This document shows positions 18,157 to 26,604 of a DNA stretch of 64,000 nucleotides, piece after piece. The notes beneath the pieces are model-generated. The model was not told the DNA's origin. It worked only from the letters and a program-made list of their open reading frames with translations, and ran no database searches. The DNA is from Hahnella aquatica (GTDB lineage Bacteria > Pseudomonadota > Gammaproteobacteria > Burkholderiales > Burkholderiaceae_A), in the NCBI GenBank assembly GCA_965194505.1, contig OZ239144.1:1-64000 (forward strand), written 5' to 3'. A program made the position numbers and the translations under genes. Position 1 is the stretch's first letter. Each line of letters starts with the position of its first letter.

Positions 18157-19626
18157 TTGCACACGCCTGGCGTCAATAGCTTTCGGGTCGTCCTCAACAT
18201 CCTCTCGTTGTTGGTCTTGTTCTTTGGCCTGCTGCTGTTTGTGCCCGCCTTATTCTTGCTGCTGGGCCCCGATGCGGCTGCACTGGATTTTGTAACGGCG
18301 GGTGTCATCACGCTGCTGATCGGCAGCACGACCTTCCTGCTCACCCGTGTCAAAAGCCGAGACCTCCGCGCAAGGGATGGCTTTCTGCTCGTGGCCACCA
18401 CCTGGGTGGTGCTGGCTTCGGTGGCGTCCCTCCCCTTTTACCTGCACCTGCCCATCTCCTACACCCATGCCTTTTTTGAGGCCATTTCTGGCCTGACCAC
18501 CACGGGGGCCACGGTGCTCACGGGCTTGGACGACATGCCTCGCTCGATTCTCTTCTGGCGCAGCATGCTGCAGTGGCTCGGTGGCATGGGCATTCTGATT
18601 CTGGCGGTGGCCATCCTGCCGCTCTTGGGTGTGGGCGGCATGCAGCTCTACAAGGCCGAGATTTCGGGGCCGACCAAGGACAACAAGCTCACCCCACGCA
18701 TCACGGAGACGGCCAAGGCCCTTTGGGGCATTTATGTGCTGCTGACCTTGCTGTGTTTCTTTTCCTATTGGCTTGCAGGAATGGGTTGGTTCGATGCCCT
18801 CATTCACACGGGCACCACGGTGAGCATTGGCGGGCTCTCAAGCCACGATGCCAGCCTGGGCCATTTCAACAGTGCAACCATTGAGGCGGTGGCCATTGTC
18901 TTCATGCTGCTCTCGGGCATCAACTTTGCCATGCACTTTTCAGCCTTCCGCCGCATGACCATTGAGCCTTACAAGCGCTGCCCGGAGGCCCGTTATTTCC
19001 TCATGACGGTGGGTGGTGGTGTGCTGCTGGTCACCCTGGTGCTCTGGGCCAAAGGCGTTTACCCCAGCTTCTTGGAGACCTTCCGGGTGGCTGCATTCAA
19101 TGTGGTCTCGATTGCCACCACCACCGGATACGCCACCACCGATTACAGCCTGTGGCCTTACCACCTGGGCTGGCTGCTCATGCTCTTGGCGGCCTTCTCC
19201 ACGAGTTCAGGCTCCACGGGTGGCGGCATCAAGATGATTCGGCTGGTGGTCATGGTCAAGCTCGCGGGCCGTGAACTGCTGCGCATCGTGCACCCTCGGG
19301 CCATTCAGCCCGTCTCGCTCGGCGGTGGCGCGATTGGCCACTCCGTGATCTTCGCCGTGCTCGCCTTCATGCTCTTCTATGGGGCCACGGTCATGGTGGC
19401 GAGCTTCTTGTTGCTGCTCACGGGCCTGGATGACATCACGGCGATCAGCGCGGTGTTGGCCTGCATCAACAACCTGGGCCCTGGCCTGGGCAGTGTGGGC
19501 CCAGCCGGCAACTTTGCCGGCCTGGAGTCTTTTCAGCTTTGGGTGCTGTCGTTCACCATGCTGCTGGGGCGCCTGGAGCTGCTCACGGTGCTGGTGATTC
19601 TGGTGCCGGCCTTCTGGCGAAAGTAG
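18157..19626 (+). CDS. trkH: Trk potassium uptake membrane subunit TrkH
   Basis: Potassium-translocating membrane subunit. The 489-residue protein has about ten to twelve hydrophobic helices and the four pore-loop repeats expected of the family. Recognisable filter-like segments include ISGLTTTGATVL, TVSIGGLSSHD, IATTTGYATTD and NNLGPGLGSVGP. The start is TTG at 18157, preceded by AAGGAAGG at a suitable distance; no ATG lies close by in frame. The last 44 bases overlap the 3' end of the convergent MFS gene, so there is no room for a terminator between them. It works with the adjacent TrkA, and no third subunit is visible. Confidence 0.96.
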   Translation: MHTPGVNSFRVVLNILSLLVLFFGLLLFVPALFLLLGPDAAALDFVTAGVITLLIGSTTFLLTRVKSRDLRARDGFLLVATTWVVLASVASLPFYLHLPISYTHAFFEAISGLTTTGATVLTGLDDMPRSILFWRSMLQWLGGMGILILAVAILPLLGVGGMQLYKAEISGPTKDNKLTPRITETAKALWGIYVLLTLLCFFSYWLAGMGWFDALIHTGTTVSIGGLSSHDASLGHFNSATIEAVAIVFMLLSGINFAMHFSAFRRMTIEPYKRCPEARYFLMTVGGGVLLVTLVLWAKGVYPSFLETFRVAAFNVVSIATTTGYATTDYSLWPYHLGWLLMLLAAFSTSSGSTGGGIKMIRLVVMVKLAGRELLRIVHPRAIQPVSLGGGAIGHSVIFAVLAFMLFYGATVMVASFLLLLTGLDDITAISAVLACINNLGPGLGSVGPAGNFAGLESFQLWVLSFTMLLGRLELLTVLVILVPAFWRK

Positions 19627-20881
19627 GGTCTTCCCTCACCATGCGCTGGGCCAACCAGGTGATGCCGATCCATCCCGCCAAGGTGCCCAGGGCCCACTGA
19701 AAGGCGTGCGCGGGGTACTGCCGCACGCCATCGACCAGAAGCCCCGTCCAGAAGTGATCCAAGATGGCGCCAAAGAGGGGCGGCAGGCCAATGCTGCCGA
19801 GCATCACACACAGGTTCACCAGGGCCACGATGGTGGCCGTGCGGTGGCCATGAACGAGGTCCTTGGCCAGCACAAATGACAAGACCATGGAGCCGGCCGT
19901 GCCGCCGAGCAGCCAGAGCACCAAGACAGTGAACACCAGGGAATCCATGACCAGGCCTGAGGCCAGTACGGTCATGAGCAGGCCTGTGAGGCCTGTTCCC
20001 CAGAGCAGGGGTGTCTGCCGGGTGCGTCGCCGGTCGGAGAGGGTGCCAAAGACAATTGCGCCGGTGGCGAAGAAGACCATCATCATGGAACTCAGGAAGG
20101 TGGCCTGGGCGGGGCTCTGGCCAAACTGGGTGGTGAGGTAGGGCACAGCCCAGAGCCAGGCCAGTGCCGCCATGCTGCCGGTCACGCCCATCTGGCCCAC
20201 GCAGAGCCAGGCAAGGTCGCGCCAGGGCATTTTGTGTGCGCTGTCGTCTGAGGTGGGGCGTGTCGGGTGTTGATGGTTGGCATAGCCCAAGAGGGCTGGT
20301 GTGTCCCGCATCTTCCAGGCGATGACGAGGCCGAGCACCAGGGCGAAAAGGCCTGTGGCCATGATCACACTGCGCCAGCCGGCCGCATCCGAGGCCATGC
20401 GCAGTGGCAGCCCCGAGGCCACCGCACCCACGGCACCAATGGCCAAGGACACACCGGTGATGGATGCAAACCGCGCGGGCGTGAACCACTGTGAGGCCAG
20501 TTTCAGCATGCCCACCCAGGCCACTGCGCCCGAAGCGCCAAGAATGAGTCGGCCCAGGGCGCCCACGCCAGGCCCGTGGGCGCTTGCAAAGACCCAGGTG
20601 CCCACCCCACCCAAGAGGCAGGCCACCACGAACACCTTGCGCGTGCCAAAACGATCAATCAGCATGCCACCGGGAAGTTGGAGCAGCGCGTAGGTGACGA
20701 AGTAGGCCGAGGACAAACTACCCAGGGCCACGGCGGTGGGCGCGATTTCGCGCGAAAGGTCGAGTGCCAGGGCTGCTGGCGAGACCCGTTGAAAGAAGTC
20801 AAAGAGGTAGAAGGCCGCCGCCATGGCCCACATGGCAAAGGCAAGCCGAACCGGCGGCTCAACGGCCTGGGGCGAACTCAC
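19583..20881 (-). CDS. MFS transporter, substrate unknown
   Basis: A 432-residue major facilitator protein with about twelve predicted helices in two bundles, separated by a hydrophilic loop near residues 205-225 (YANHQHPTRPTSDDSAHK). The family loop motif appears as GMLIDRFGTRKVF between helices 2 and 3. The GTG start overlaps the metW stop by 4 bases (GTGA), so it is the third gene of a metX-metW-MFS unit. This suggests, without proof, a role in methionine or related metabolite traffic. The 3' end overlaps trkH by 44 bases. The substrate cannot be inferred from the sequence. Confidence 0.85.
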   Translation of the reverse strand: MSSPQAVEPPVRLAFAMWAMAAAFYLFDFFQRVSPAALALDLSREIAPTAVALGSLSSAYFVTYALLQLPGGMLIDRFGTRKVFVVACLLGGVGTWVFASAHGPGVGALGRLILGASGAVAWVGMLKLASQWFTPARFASITGVSLAIGAVGAVASGLPLRMASDAAGWRSVIMATGLFALVLGLVIAWKMRDTPALLGYANHQHPTRPTSDDSAHKMPWRDLAWLCVGQMGVTGSMAALAWLWAVPYLTTQFGQSPAQATFLSSMMMVFFATGAIVFGTLSDRRRTRQTPLLWGTGLTGLLMTVLASGLVMDSLVFTVLVLWLLGGTAGSMVLSFVLAKDLVHGHRTATIVALVNLCVMLGSIGLPPLFGAILDHFWTGLLVDGVRQYPAHAFQWALGTLAGWIGITWLAQRMVREDPTFARRPAPESPAP

Positions 20882-21483
20882 TTGGCTGCGAATCGGTAGA
20901 GGGCGAGCGTGGCCCGCAGGGTCGGGGCCCAGGCGATGCGACGAATGCCGTGGTCCTGTTCCACACAGTAGGCACGATCGAGAATGGACATGCCCAATTG
21001 GTTGAGCAGGTTCTCGAAGTCTCGAATGGTTGCAAAGTGAAGGTTGGGCGTGTCGTACCAGGCATAGGGCAGCCGCTCATTGACGGGCATGTGCCCCCCG
21101 AGCAGCGATCGAATGTGACTCCAGTGGCCAAAGTTGGGGATGCTCACGATCACATCGCGGCCCAGCCGAGACATCTCCTGCAGGACATGCTCGGTGCGAT
21201 GGGTGGCCTGCAGGGCCTGCGAGAGGATCACCACATCGAACTGGCTGCTCGAGAACAGGGTGAGGCCTTGGTCGATGTCGGCCTGGACCACATTCACACC
21301 GCGCCGCAGGCATTGACGGACATGATCATGGTCGATCTCGGCCCCATACCCATGGCAGCCTTTTTGGGTCTGCAGCCAGTCGAGCAGGGCACCATCGCCA
21401 CAGCCAAGGTCGAGCACGCGGGCCCCTTGCGGAACCCACTGAGCAATCTGGGTCAGGTCTCCACGCAAGGGTGTCAGGCGCAT
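20878..21483 (-). CDS. metW: Methionine biosynthesis protein MetW
   Basis: MetW is a small SAM-dependent-methyltransferase-fold protein found next to MetX and required for, or enhancing, homoserine acylation in several proteobacteria. The 201-residue protein carries a SAM-binding motif VLDLGCGDGALL at about 23-34 and the family segments VILSQALQATH, VSIPNFGHWSHIRSLLGGHMPV and PYAWYDTPNLHFATIRDFE. The start overlaps the metX stop by 10 bases, and the downstream transporter overlaps by 4. The arrangement metX-metW is standard in Burkholderiales. Length agrees with the family. Confidence 0.95.
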   Translation of the reverse strand: MRLTPLRGDLTQIAQWVPQGARVLDLGCGDGALLDWLQTQKGCHGYGAEIDHDHVRQCLRRGVNVVQADIDQGLTLFSSSQFDVVILSQALQATHRTEHVLQEMSRLGRDVIVSIPNFGHWSHIRSLLGGHMPVNERLPYAWYDTPNLHFATIRDFENLLNQLGMSILDRAYCVEQDHGIRRIAWAPTLRATLALYRFAAK

Positions 21484-22610
21484 GCGATGCCCTCGAAGTA
21501 GTCGCGAATGAGGTCGTGGTAGCGCGGGTCTGCCATGAGGAAGGCATCGTGGCCATGCGGGGCATCGATCTCGGCATAGACCAGACGGGCATTGTTCTGC
21601 ATGAGGGCCGAGGCGATCTCGCGTGAGCGCTCCGGTGGGAAGCGCCAGTCGGTGGTGAACGAGACCACACAGAACATGGCCTTGGCCGGCGCGAGGGCCC
21701 TCGAGAGACTGCCGCCGGTGCGTGCGGCGGGGTCGAAGTAGTCGAGGGCCTTGGTGATGCGCAGGTAGGTGTTGGCATCGAAGTACTTCGAGAACTTCTC
21801 GCCCTGGTGACGAAGGTAGCTCTCGATCTCGAAGTCGACATCGAAATCGAATCGATAGCCCTGGCCGTGTCGAAGCGCCCGGCCAAACTTCTGGGCCATG
21901 TCGTCATCCGAGAGGTAGGTGATGTGGCCAATCATGCGGGCCACCGACAGGCCATGGCGGGGCACCGTTCCATGGGCATGGTAGTGCCCGTTGTGGAACT
22001 CGGGGTCTTGCAAGATGGCGCGCCGTGCCACCTCATTGAAGGCAATGTTCTGGGCCGAGAGCCTGGCCGTAGAGGCAATCACCACGGCATGTCGCACCCG
22101 GTCGGGGTAGCGGATCGACCACTCCAAGGCCTGCATGCCGCCCAGGCTTCCACCCATGACCGCAGCAAATGCCTCGATGCCCAGACGGTCGGCCAGCAGG
22201 GCCTGGGTCTCGACCCAATCCTCGACCGTGACCATGGGGAAGTCGCTTCCGTAGGGCTGGCCCGTGGCGGGGTTGAGGCTGGTCGGGCCGGTCGAGCCAA
22301 AGCAGGAGCCCAGGTTGTTGACCCCGATCACGAAGAATCGATTGGTGTCCACGGGCTTGCCGGGGCCGACCATGTTGTCCCACCAGCCGAGATCAGACGG
22401 GTCTTGGGGGCGGCTGCCTGCCACGTGGTGGGAGGCGTTCAAGGCATGGCAGATGAGCACCGCATTGGAGCGGTCGGCGTTGAGCGTGCCGTAGGTCTCA
22501 TAGGCGAGTTCGAAGCCCGAGATGGACTGCCCACTGGCCAGTGTCAGCGGCGAATCAAACCGTGCGAACTGCGCGTCTACAGGGCCAACGGAGGAGGTTC
22601 TGTCATGCAT
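21474..22610 (-). CDS. metX: Homoserine O-acyltransferase MetX
   Basis: Alpha/beta-hydrolase-fold enzyme that acylates homoserine in the first committed step of methionine synthesis. The nucleophile is Ser155 in the elbow GGSLGGMQALEW; the Asp and His of the triad are probably in VSFTTDWRFPP and DAPHGHDAFLM. The ATG at 22610 has GAGG close upstream and gives 378 residues; a GTG at 22628 would add six residues. Annotated relatives in Burkholderiales that are paired with MetW are usually described as succinyltransferases. The acyl donor (acetyl- or succinyl-CoA) cannot be settled by eye. It heads the metX-metW-MFS unit and is divergent from the LuxR-type gene. Confidence 0.95.
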   Translation of the reverse strand: MHDRTSSVGPVDAQFARFDSPLTLASGQSISGFELAYETYGTLNADRSNAVLICHALNASHHVAGSRPQDPSDLGWWDNMVGPGKPVDTNRFFVIGVNNLGSCFGSTGPTSLNPATGQPYGSDFPMVTVEDWVETQALLADRLGIEAFAAVMGGSLGGMQALEWSIRYPDRVRHAVVIASTARLSAQNIAFNEVARRAILQDPEFHNGHYHAHGTVPRHGLSVARMIGHITYLSDDDMAQKFGRALRHGQGYRFDFDVDFEIESYLRHQGEKFSKYFDANTYLRITKALDYFDPAARTGGSLSRALAPAKAMFCVVSFTTDWRFPPERSREIASALMQNNARLVYAEIDAPHGHDAFLMADPRYHDLIRDYFEGIACA

Positions 22611-22701
22611 GGCCTCGTAATTTGACACACTTTTTTACATTTCCTGGGCCCGTGGCTGCGCAGACTGTCGGCTTTTCAACCGACCCCGTCTGGAGGAGCG
22701 C

Positions 22702-23124
22702 ATGTCCGATGCCATTTCCCGCCTGTTGCAGGCACACCATCAACAAATCGCCAAGGATGCCTCGGCACCGATTCGGCTGCCGGCCGTCGACCGTGGGCAA
22801 AGCTGGAGCCCGGGTGCACGGCGCTCCTTGCGCCCGGGTGGTGAGGCGGTGATTCGAGTGGAGGTGCGTGACCCGGCTGCTCTCGCCCCGTGGGCCTCGC
22901 TCACACCGAGACAGTTCGAGGTGCTGCAGCACTTGGTGGAGGGCAGCCCGACCAAGGTGATCTGCCGGGCCTTGGACATGTCCGAGGGCACGGCCAAGGT
23001 TCACATCACGGCCATTCTGCGGGCTTTGAATGTTCGCAACCGCTCAGAGGCTGTGCTTGCAGCGCTGCGGGCAGGATGGATTCAGACCGTGCCGCCGCTG
23101 GCCAAGACGGCCGACCCGCAGTGA
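22702..23124 (+). CDS. LuxR-family DNA-binding regulator without receiver domain
   Basis: A 140-residue protein whose C-terminal half (about 66-125) is a LuxR-type helix-turn-helix: SLTPRQFEVLQHLVEGSPTKVICRALDMSEGTAKVHITAILRALNVRNRSEAV, given here as an outline of conserved positions. The N-terminal 65 residues have no recognisable receiver or autoinducer-binding domain and contain an Arg/Pro/Gly-rich part. A strong ribosome-binding site (GGAGGAG) precedes the ATG. It is divergent from metX and convergent with ptsI, with two bases between the stops. As a stand-alone regulator its signal and targets are unknown; neighbours metX or the PTS genes are possible targets by position only. Confidence 0.85.
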   Translation: MSDAISRLLQAHHQQIAKDASAPIRLPAVDRGQSWSPGARRSLRPGGEAVIRVEVRDPAALAPWASLTPRQFEVLQHLVEGSPTKVICRALDMSEGTAKVHITAILRALNVRNRSEAVLAALRAGWIQTVPPLAKTADPQ

Positions 23125-23126
23125 GG

Positions 23127-24872
23127 CTAGAGGGCTTCGAGGCCGGCCCGAATGCGCTTGGCATCGGGCAGCTTGAGCAGTCGGGCCACCGGCTTGCTGA
23201 GGTCTTGTGCCCTTGCCCGCAGCACCTCTTGCTTGACCCGCAGCAGCTCCACCGGGTGCATGGAAAAGGTGCGCAGGCCCAGGCCGAGCAGCAGCTTGCA
23301 GAGCTGAGGCTCGCCCGCCATTTCCCCGCACAAGGAGATGGGTGTGCTGGCCTTGTCGCAGGCGCGAATGACATCGCGAATGAGCCGCAGCACCGCCGGG
23401 TGAAGCGGCTCATACAGATGGGCCACCTCGCTGTCGGTGCGGTCGATGGCCAGGGTGTATTGAATGAGGTCGTTCGTGCCCAGTGAGGCGAAATCGATGT
23501 GGGCCAGCATGCTGTCGATGGCAATGGCCGCCGAAGGCACTTCGATCATCGCGCCCACCAAGACCCGCTTGTCGTAGGCCTGGCCTTTGGCATCGAGCTG
23601 CTGCATGGCCGTTTGAATCATGCGGCGGGCCAGAATCATTTCGCCAGGGCCGCTGACCAGCGGGATCATGATCCGAACAGGGCCATGGGCCGAGGCCCTC
23701 AGGATTGCGCGCAGTTGGGTGAGGAAGAGGTCCGGCTCGGCCAGGCACAGCCGTATGGCCCGCAGGGCCAGCGCCGGGTTGGCCGGTGTGGCCCGCCCGG
23801 CCGCCAGGGCCGCCACGGTCTTGTCGGCACCGGAGTCGAGGGTGCGGATGGTGATGGGGCGGCCCGCCATCAGGTTCACCACCTTGCAGTAGGCCTCGGT
23901 CTGCTCCTCCTCGGTGGGGGCCGCCGTTCGGTTCATGAAGAGAAACTCGCTGCGAAAGAGCCCCACGCCATCGCAGCCGGCTTCCAGTGCGGCACCGGCA
24001 TCCTCGGGCAAATCCAGGTTGGCCTGCAGCAGCACCCGTTGGCCATCGAGTGTCTTGGCCTCAATCGACCGAAGCCGCTTGAGCCGCTCGAGCACCAGCT
24101 GCTGGCCTGCCTGCTGGTCGGCATAGTGGGCGCGCAGGTCGGCATCGAGGCTGCCCATGACCACACCCATGGCGGCATCCAAGACCATCTCCTCGCCCTG
24201 AGACACCAGGCCATGCAGGCTGCCCAGGCCCACCACGGCCGGCAGGCCCAGGCTTCGGGCGAGAATGGCCGTGTGGGAGGTGGGACTGCCCGAGTCGGTG
24301 GCAAAGCCCGCAAACTGGTGCTGGCGCAGCAGCAGCATGTCTGCTGGTGCAATGTCACGGGCCACTAGAATCCAGGGCAGTGCCTCTTCAGGCGCCCCAC
24401 CCTGCTGGGCCAAGGCGGCCGAGAGGTCGGCCACACCCTGCATGGATTTCAGAATGCGCTCAACGAGCTGCTGCACGTCCGCCTTGCGCTCTTTCAGGTA
24501 GGGGTCGTCGATGGCATCGAACTGGTTGGCCACCTCCTCGAACTGACGGATCAGGGCCCACTCGGCATTGCACTGCTCGGCGCGGATCAGCGCAATGGTT
24601 TCATCGATGAGCACCGGGTCTTGCAGCACGATGGCCTGCAGGTCGAGGAAGGCACGAACCTCTGCGGCTGGTTCCCCCTTCAAGGCGGTGCGAAGGTCTT
24701 CGAACTCTTGGGCAATGCCACCCACCGCCGCCTGAAACCGCAAGACCTCGGGCTCCACCTGTGCGGCCGTGAGGCTGCGCCGGGGCAGGTCGAGCGAGGC
24801 GGGAGCGAGCACCCAGGCCCGCCCAATGGCGAGCTTGTCGCCCACGCCAATGCCAGAGACAGACCAGGCCAT
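23127..24872 (-). CDS. ptsI: Phosphoenolpyruvate-protein phosphotransferase (PTS enzyme I)
   Basis: Enzyme I takes phosphate from phosphoenolpyruvate and passes it to HPr. The 581-residue protein has the normal length. The phospho-accepting His is His200 in GSPTSHTAILARSLGLPAV. The PEP-binding barrel is seen in GCDGVGLFRSEFLFM, TIRTLDSGADK, MIPLVSG and SLGTNDLIQYTLAIDR, and the active Cys lies in ISLCGEMAGEP. The ATG follows the HPr stop by three bases. No sugar-specific EIIB or EIIC gene is present nearby, so this looks like the regulatory PTS typical of betaproteobacteria, not a sugar transport system. The 3' end almost touches the LuxR-type gene. Confidence 0.97.
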   Translation of the reverse strand: MAWSVSGIGVGDKLAIGRAWVLAPASLDLPRRSLTAAQVEPEVLRFQAAVGGIAQEFEDLRTALKGEPAAEVRAFLDLQAIVLQDPVLIDETIALIRAEQCNAEWALIRQFEEVANQFDAIDDPYLKERKADVQQLVERILKSMQGVADLSAALAQQGGAPEEALPWILVARDIAPADMLLLRQHQFAGFATDSGSPTSHTAILARSLGLPAVVGLGSLHGLVSQGEEMVLDAAMGVVMGSLDADLRAHYADQQAGQQLVLERLKRLRSIEAKTLDGQRVLLQANLDLPEDAGAALEAGCDGVGLFRSEFLFMNRTAAPTEEEQTEAYCKVVNLMAGRPITIRTLDSGADKTVAALAAGRATPANPALALRAIRLCLAEPDLFLTQLRAILRASAHGPVRIMIPLVSGPGEMILARRMIQTAMQQLDAKGQAYDKRVLVGAMIEVPSAAIAIDSMLAHIDFASLGTNDLIQYTLAIDRTDSEVAHLYEPLHPAVLRLIRDVIRACDKASTPISLCGEMAGEPQLCKLLLGLGLRTFSMHPVELLRVKQEVLRARAQDLSKPVARLLKLPDAKRIRAGLEAL

Positions 24873-24875
24873 GGG

Positions 24876-25145
24876 CTATTGGTCCTCGCCGAATCGGTTG
24901 GCGATGAGTTCCTGCAGCGTGGCCAAGGCCTCGTCCTCCTGCTCGCCATCGACCTCAATCTCGATCTCGGTGCCGGGGCCAGCGGCGAGCATGGTCACGC
25001 CGAGCACGCTCTTGGCATTGACCCGTTTGGTGCCCCTGCGCAGCCAGACTTCACAGGGAAAGCGCGTGGCCGTCTGAGAGAGTTTGGATGAGGCCCTGAG
25101 GTGCAGGCCCAGGGCGTTGATGATGGTGGCCTTCTCGATTTTCAT
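24876..25145 (-). CDS. ptsH: Phosphocarrier protein HPr
   Basis: Small phosphocarrier of the PTS. The 89-residue protein has the active-site His15 in NALGLHLRASSKL and a Ser46 in AKSVLGVTMLAA, the position phosphorylated by HPr kinase in organisms that have one; no hprK is in this window. Residue 16 is Leu where Ala is common. It lies 9 bases after the EIIA gene and 3 bases before ptsI, giving the compact order EIIA-HPr-EI. Phosphate should flow from EI to HPr to the EIIA protein encoded upstream. Confidence 0.96.
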   Translation of the reverse strand: MKIEKATIINALGLHLRASSKLSQTATRFPCEVWLRRGTKRVNAKSVLGVTMLAAGPGTEIEIEVDGEQEDEALATLQELIANRFGEDQ

Positions 25146-25154
25146 GGGGTCATC

Positions 25155-25607
25155 TCACAAGGCCTCGAGCCGGCAGCCACAGTCGGCCTGGCTCTCCAGG
25201 AGGTGGGCGGCCAAGGCCGCGGGGGGCAGGTGCTTGTAGGTCAGGGCCTTGAGCAGGAGGGGCAGGCTCACACCGGCCACGCCGGCCGCATCGGCCCCGC
25301 CGGCTGCATCCGGAGCCGGCGAAGAAAGCCAAAGGCTGGCCCCATTGGAGGGCGTGGCGCCGTGCAGGTCGGTGAGCAGCAGCACCGCCTTGGGCGTGCC
25401 GGCTTCTTGCCAGGCGGCCTGGATGCGCTCGCAGACATGTTCCTTGCGTTCTTCGCTCAGGACATCGATGGCGATGACATCGGCCAGGTGCTGATGAAAC
25501 CCGTGGCAGGCCACGGCGTGCAGGGCAGAGGCCAGCGGCGCATGGCAGACCAGAATGATCTGCGTGGGCATGGCGGGGTTTTCCGACGCAGCGCTGGCTT
25601 GGCTCAC
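25155..25607 (-). CDS. PTS EIIA component, mannose/fructose family
   Basis: A free-standing EIIA of the mannose (PTS-II-A Man) family that receives phosphate from HPr. The conserved phospho-site His is in ILVCHAPLASAL (His22 from the chosen start), and LLTDLHGATPSNGA is the second family block. The GTG at 25607 overlaps the gshB stop by 4 bases (GTGA), which favours it; ATG at 25571 would give the shorter MPTQIILVCHAP start with 138 residues and is also plausible. With no EIIB or EIIC partner in sight, a regulatory role is likely. The fused order gshA-gshB-EIIA-HPr-EI is characteristic of Burkholderiales. Confidence 0.9.
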   Translation of the reverse strand: MSQASAASENPAMPTQIILVCHAPLASALHAVACHGFHQHLADVIAIDVLSEERKEHVCERIQAAWQEAGTPKAVLLLTDLHGATPSNGASLWLSSPAPDAAGGADAAGVAGVSLPLLLKALTYKHLPPAALAAHLLESQADCGCRLEAL

Positions 25608-26575
25608 AGCAGGCCCTCCAAGCGGGTGATGAAATGCTCGGCCACATCAAAGCCCGTTTGCTGGGTGATCTCTTGAAAGCCCGTGGGGCTGGTGACATTG
25701 ATCTCGGTGAGGTGGGCACCGATGACATCGAGACCCACCAGAAAGAGTCCCCGTGCGGCCAAGGTGGGGCCGAGGTCTGCGGCAATGGCATGGTCCTGCT
25801 CGGTGAGCGGCTGGGCGCGGGCCCGACCACCGGCGGCCAGATTGCCGCGCGACGCACCGGCCGGGGGAATGCGGGCCAGGGCATGGGGCACGGGCTCGCC
25901 ATCGATGAGCAGGATGCGCTTGTCGCCCTCCACAATCTCCGGCAGGTGCCGTTGCGCCATGATGGCGCGCTCGCCCAGGTTCGTGAGCAGCTCGAGGATG
26001 ACCGGCAGGTTGGGGTCGGCCGCCTCGGTCACGAAAATCCCGGACCCACCCATGGCATCGAGTGGCTTGTAGACCACCTTGGGGTGTTCCTGCGCGAAGG
26101 CGCGCAGCTGCGCAATGTCGGCACTGACCAGTCCCGGTGGCCCCCACCGTGTGAACTCAAGGGCCGAGAGCTTCTCCCCGTGGTCGCGCAGGGCCTGCGG
26201 ACGATTCACCACGCGCACGCCCATGCGCTCAAAGACCTCGAGCAGCTGGGTGGCCACGAGGTAATTCACGTCGAACGGGGGGTCCTTTCGCATGAGGATG
26301 AGGTCGATGTCCTCGGGCTCCAGGCTGGCCTCTTGAAGTGCGGACCACCAGGGCTCGGCAGAGGAACTGCTGGTCACGTTGGCCTTGATGGTGATGGCGG
26401 TGGCCGTGATGCTGGGCTGCGCAGTGGGCCCGTTGGCCCGGCAACGGAGTTGGTCTGCTGTGGCGGCCCAGAGGGTGTGGCCCCGTTGTTGGGCCGCCCG
26501 CATCATGGCGAAGGTGGAGTCCTTCTCGAGCTTAAAGCCCGCCAAGGGGTCGGTGATGAAGAGCAGGCGGGCCAT
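25604..26575 (-). CDS. gshB: Glutathione synthetase
   Basis: ATP-grasp enzyme that joins glycine to gamma-glutamylcysteine, the second step of glutathione synthesis. The 323-residue protein matches the family length (E. coli 316). Visible segments are LLFITDPLAGFKLEKDST at the N-terminus, LMRKDPPFDVNYL, the ATP-grasp VVYKPLDAMGGSGIFV, LIDGEPVPHALARIP and GLDVIGAHLTEINVTSPTG, whose Asp, Glu and Asn residues likely bind magnesium. It begins 29 bases after gshA and overlaps the EIIA gene by 4 bases, tying glutathione synthesis and the PTS proteins into one transcription unit. Confidence 0.96.
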   Translation of the reverse strand: MARLLFITDPLAGFKLEKDSTFAMMRAAQQRGHTLWAATADQLRCRANGPTAQPSITATAITIKANVTSSSSAEPWWSALQEASLEPEDIDLILMRKDPPFDVNYLVATQLLEVFERMGVRVVNRPQALRDHGEKLSALEFTRWGPPGLVSADIAQLRAFAQEHPKVVYKPLDAMGGSGIFVTEAADPNLPVILELLTNLGERAIMAQRHLPEIVEGDKRILLIDGEPVPHALARIPPAGASRGNLAAGGRARAQPLTEQDHAIAADLGPTLAARGLFLVGLDVIGAHLTEINVTSPTGFQEITQQTGFDVAEHFITRLEGLL

Positions 26576-26604
26576 GGCTTGGGAACAGGGGGCGCCCGGA
26601 GGCG

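Noticed and set aside
22622..22627. TTGACA hexamer between metX and the LuxR-type gene
   Set aside because: No -10-like sequence lies at 16-18 bases downstream, so it is not supported as a promoter.
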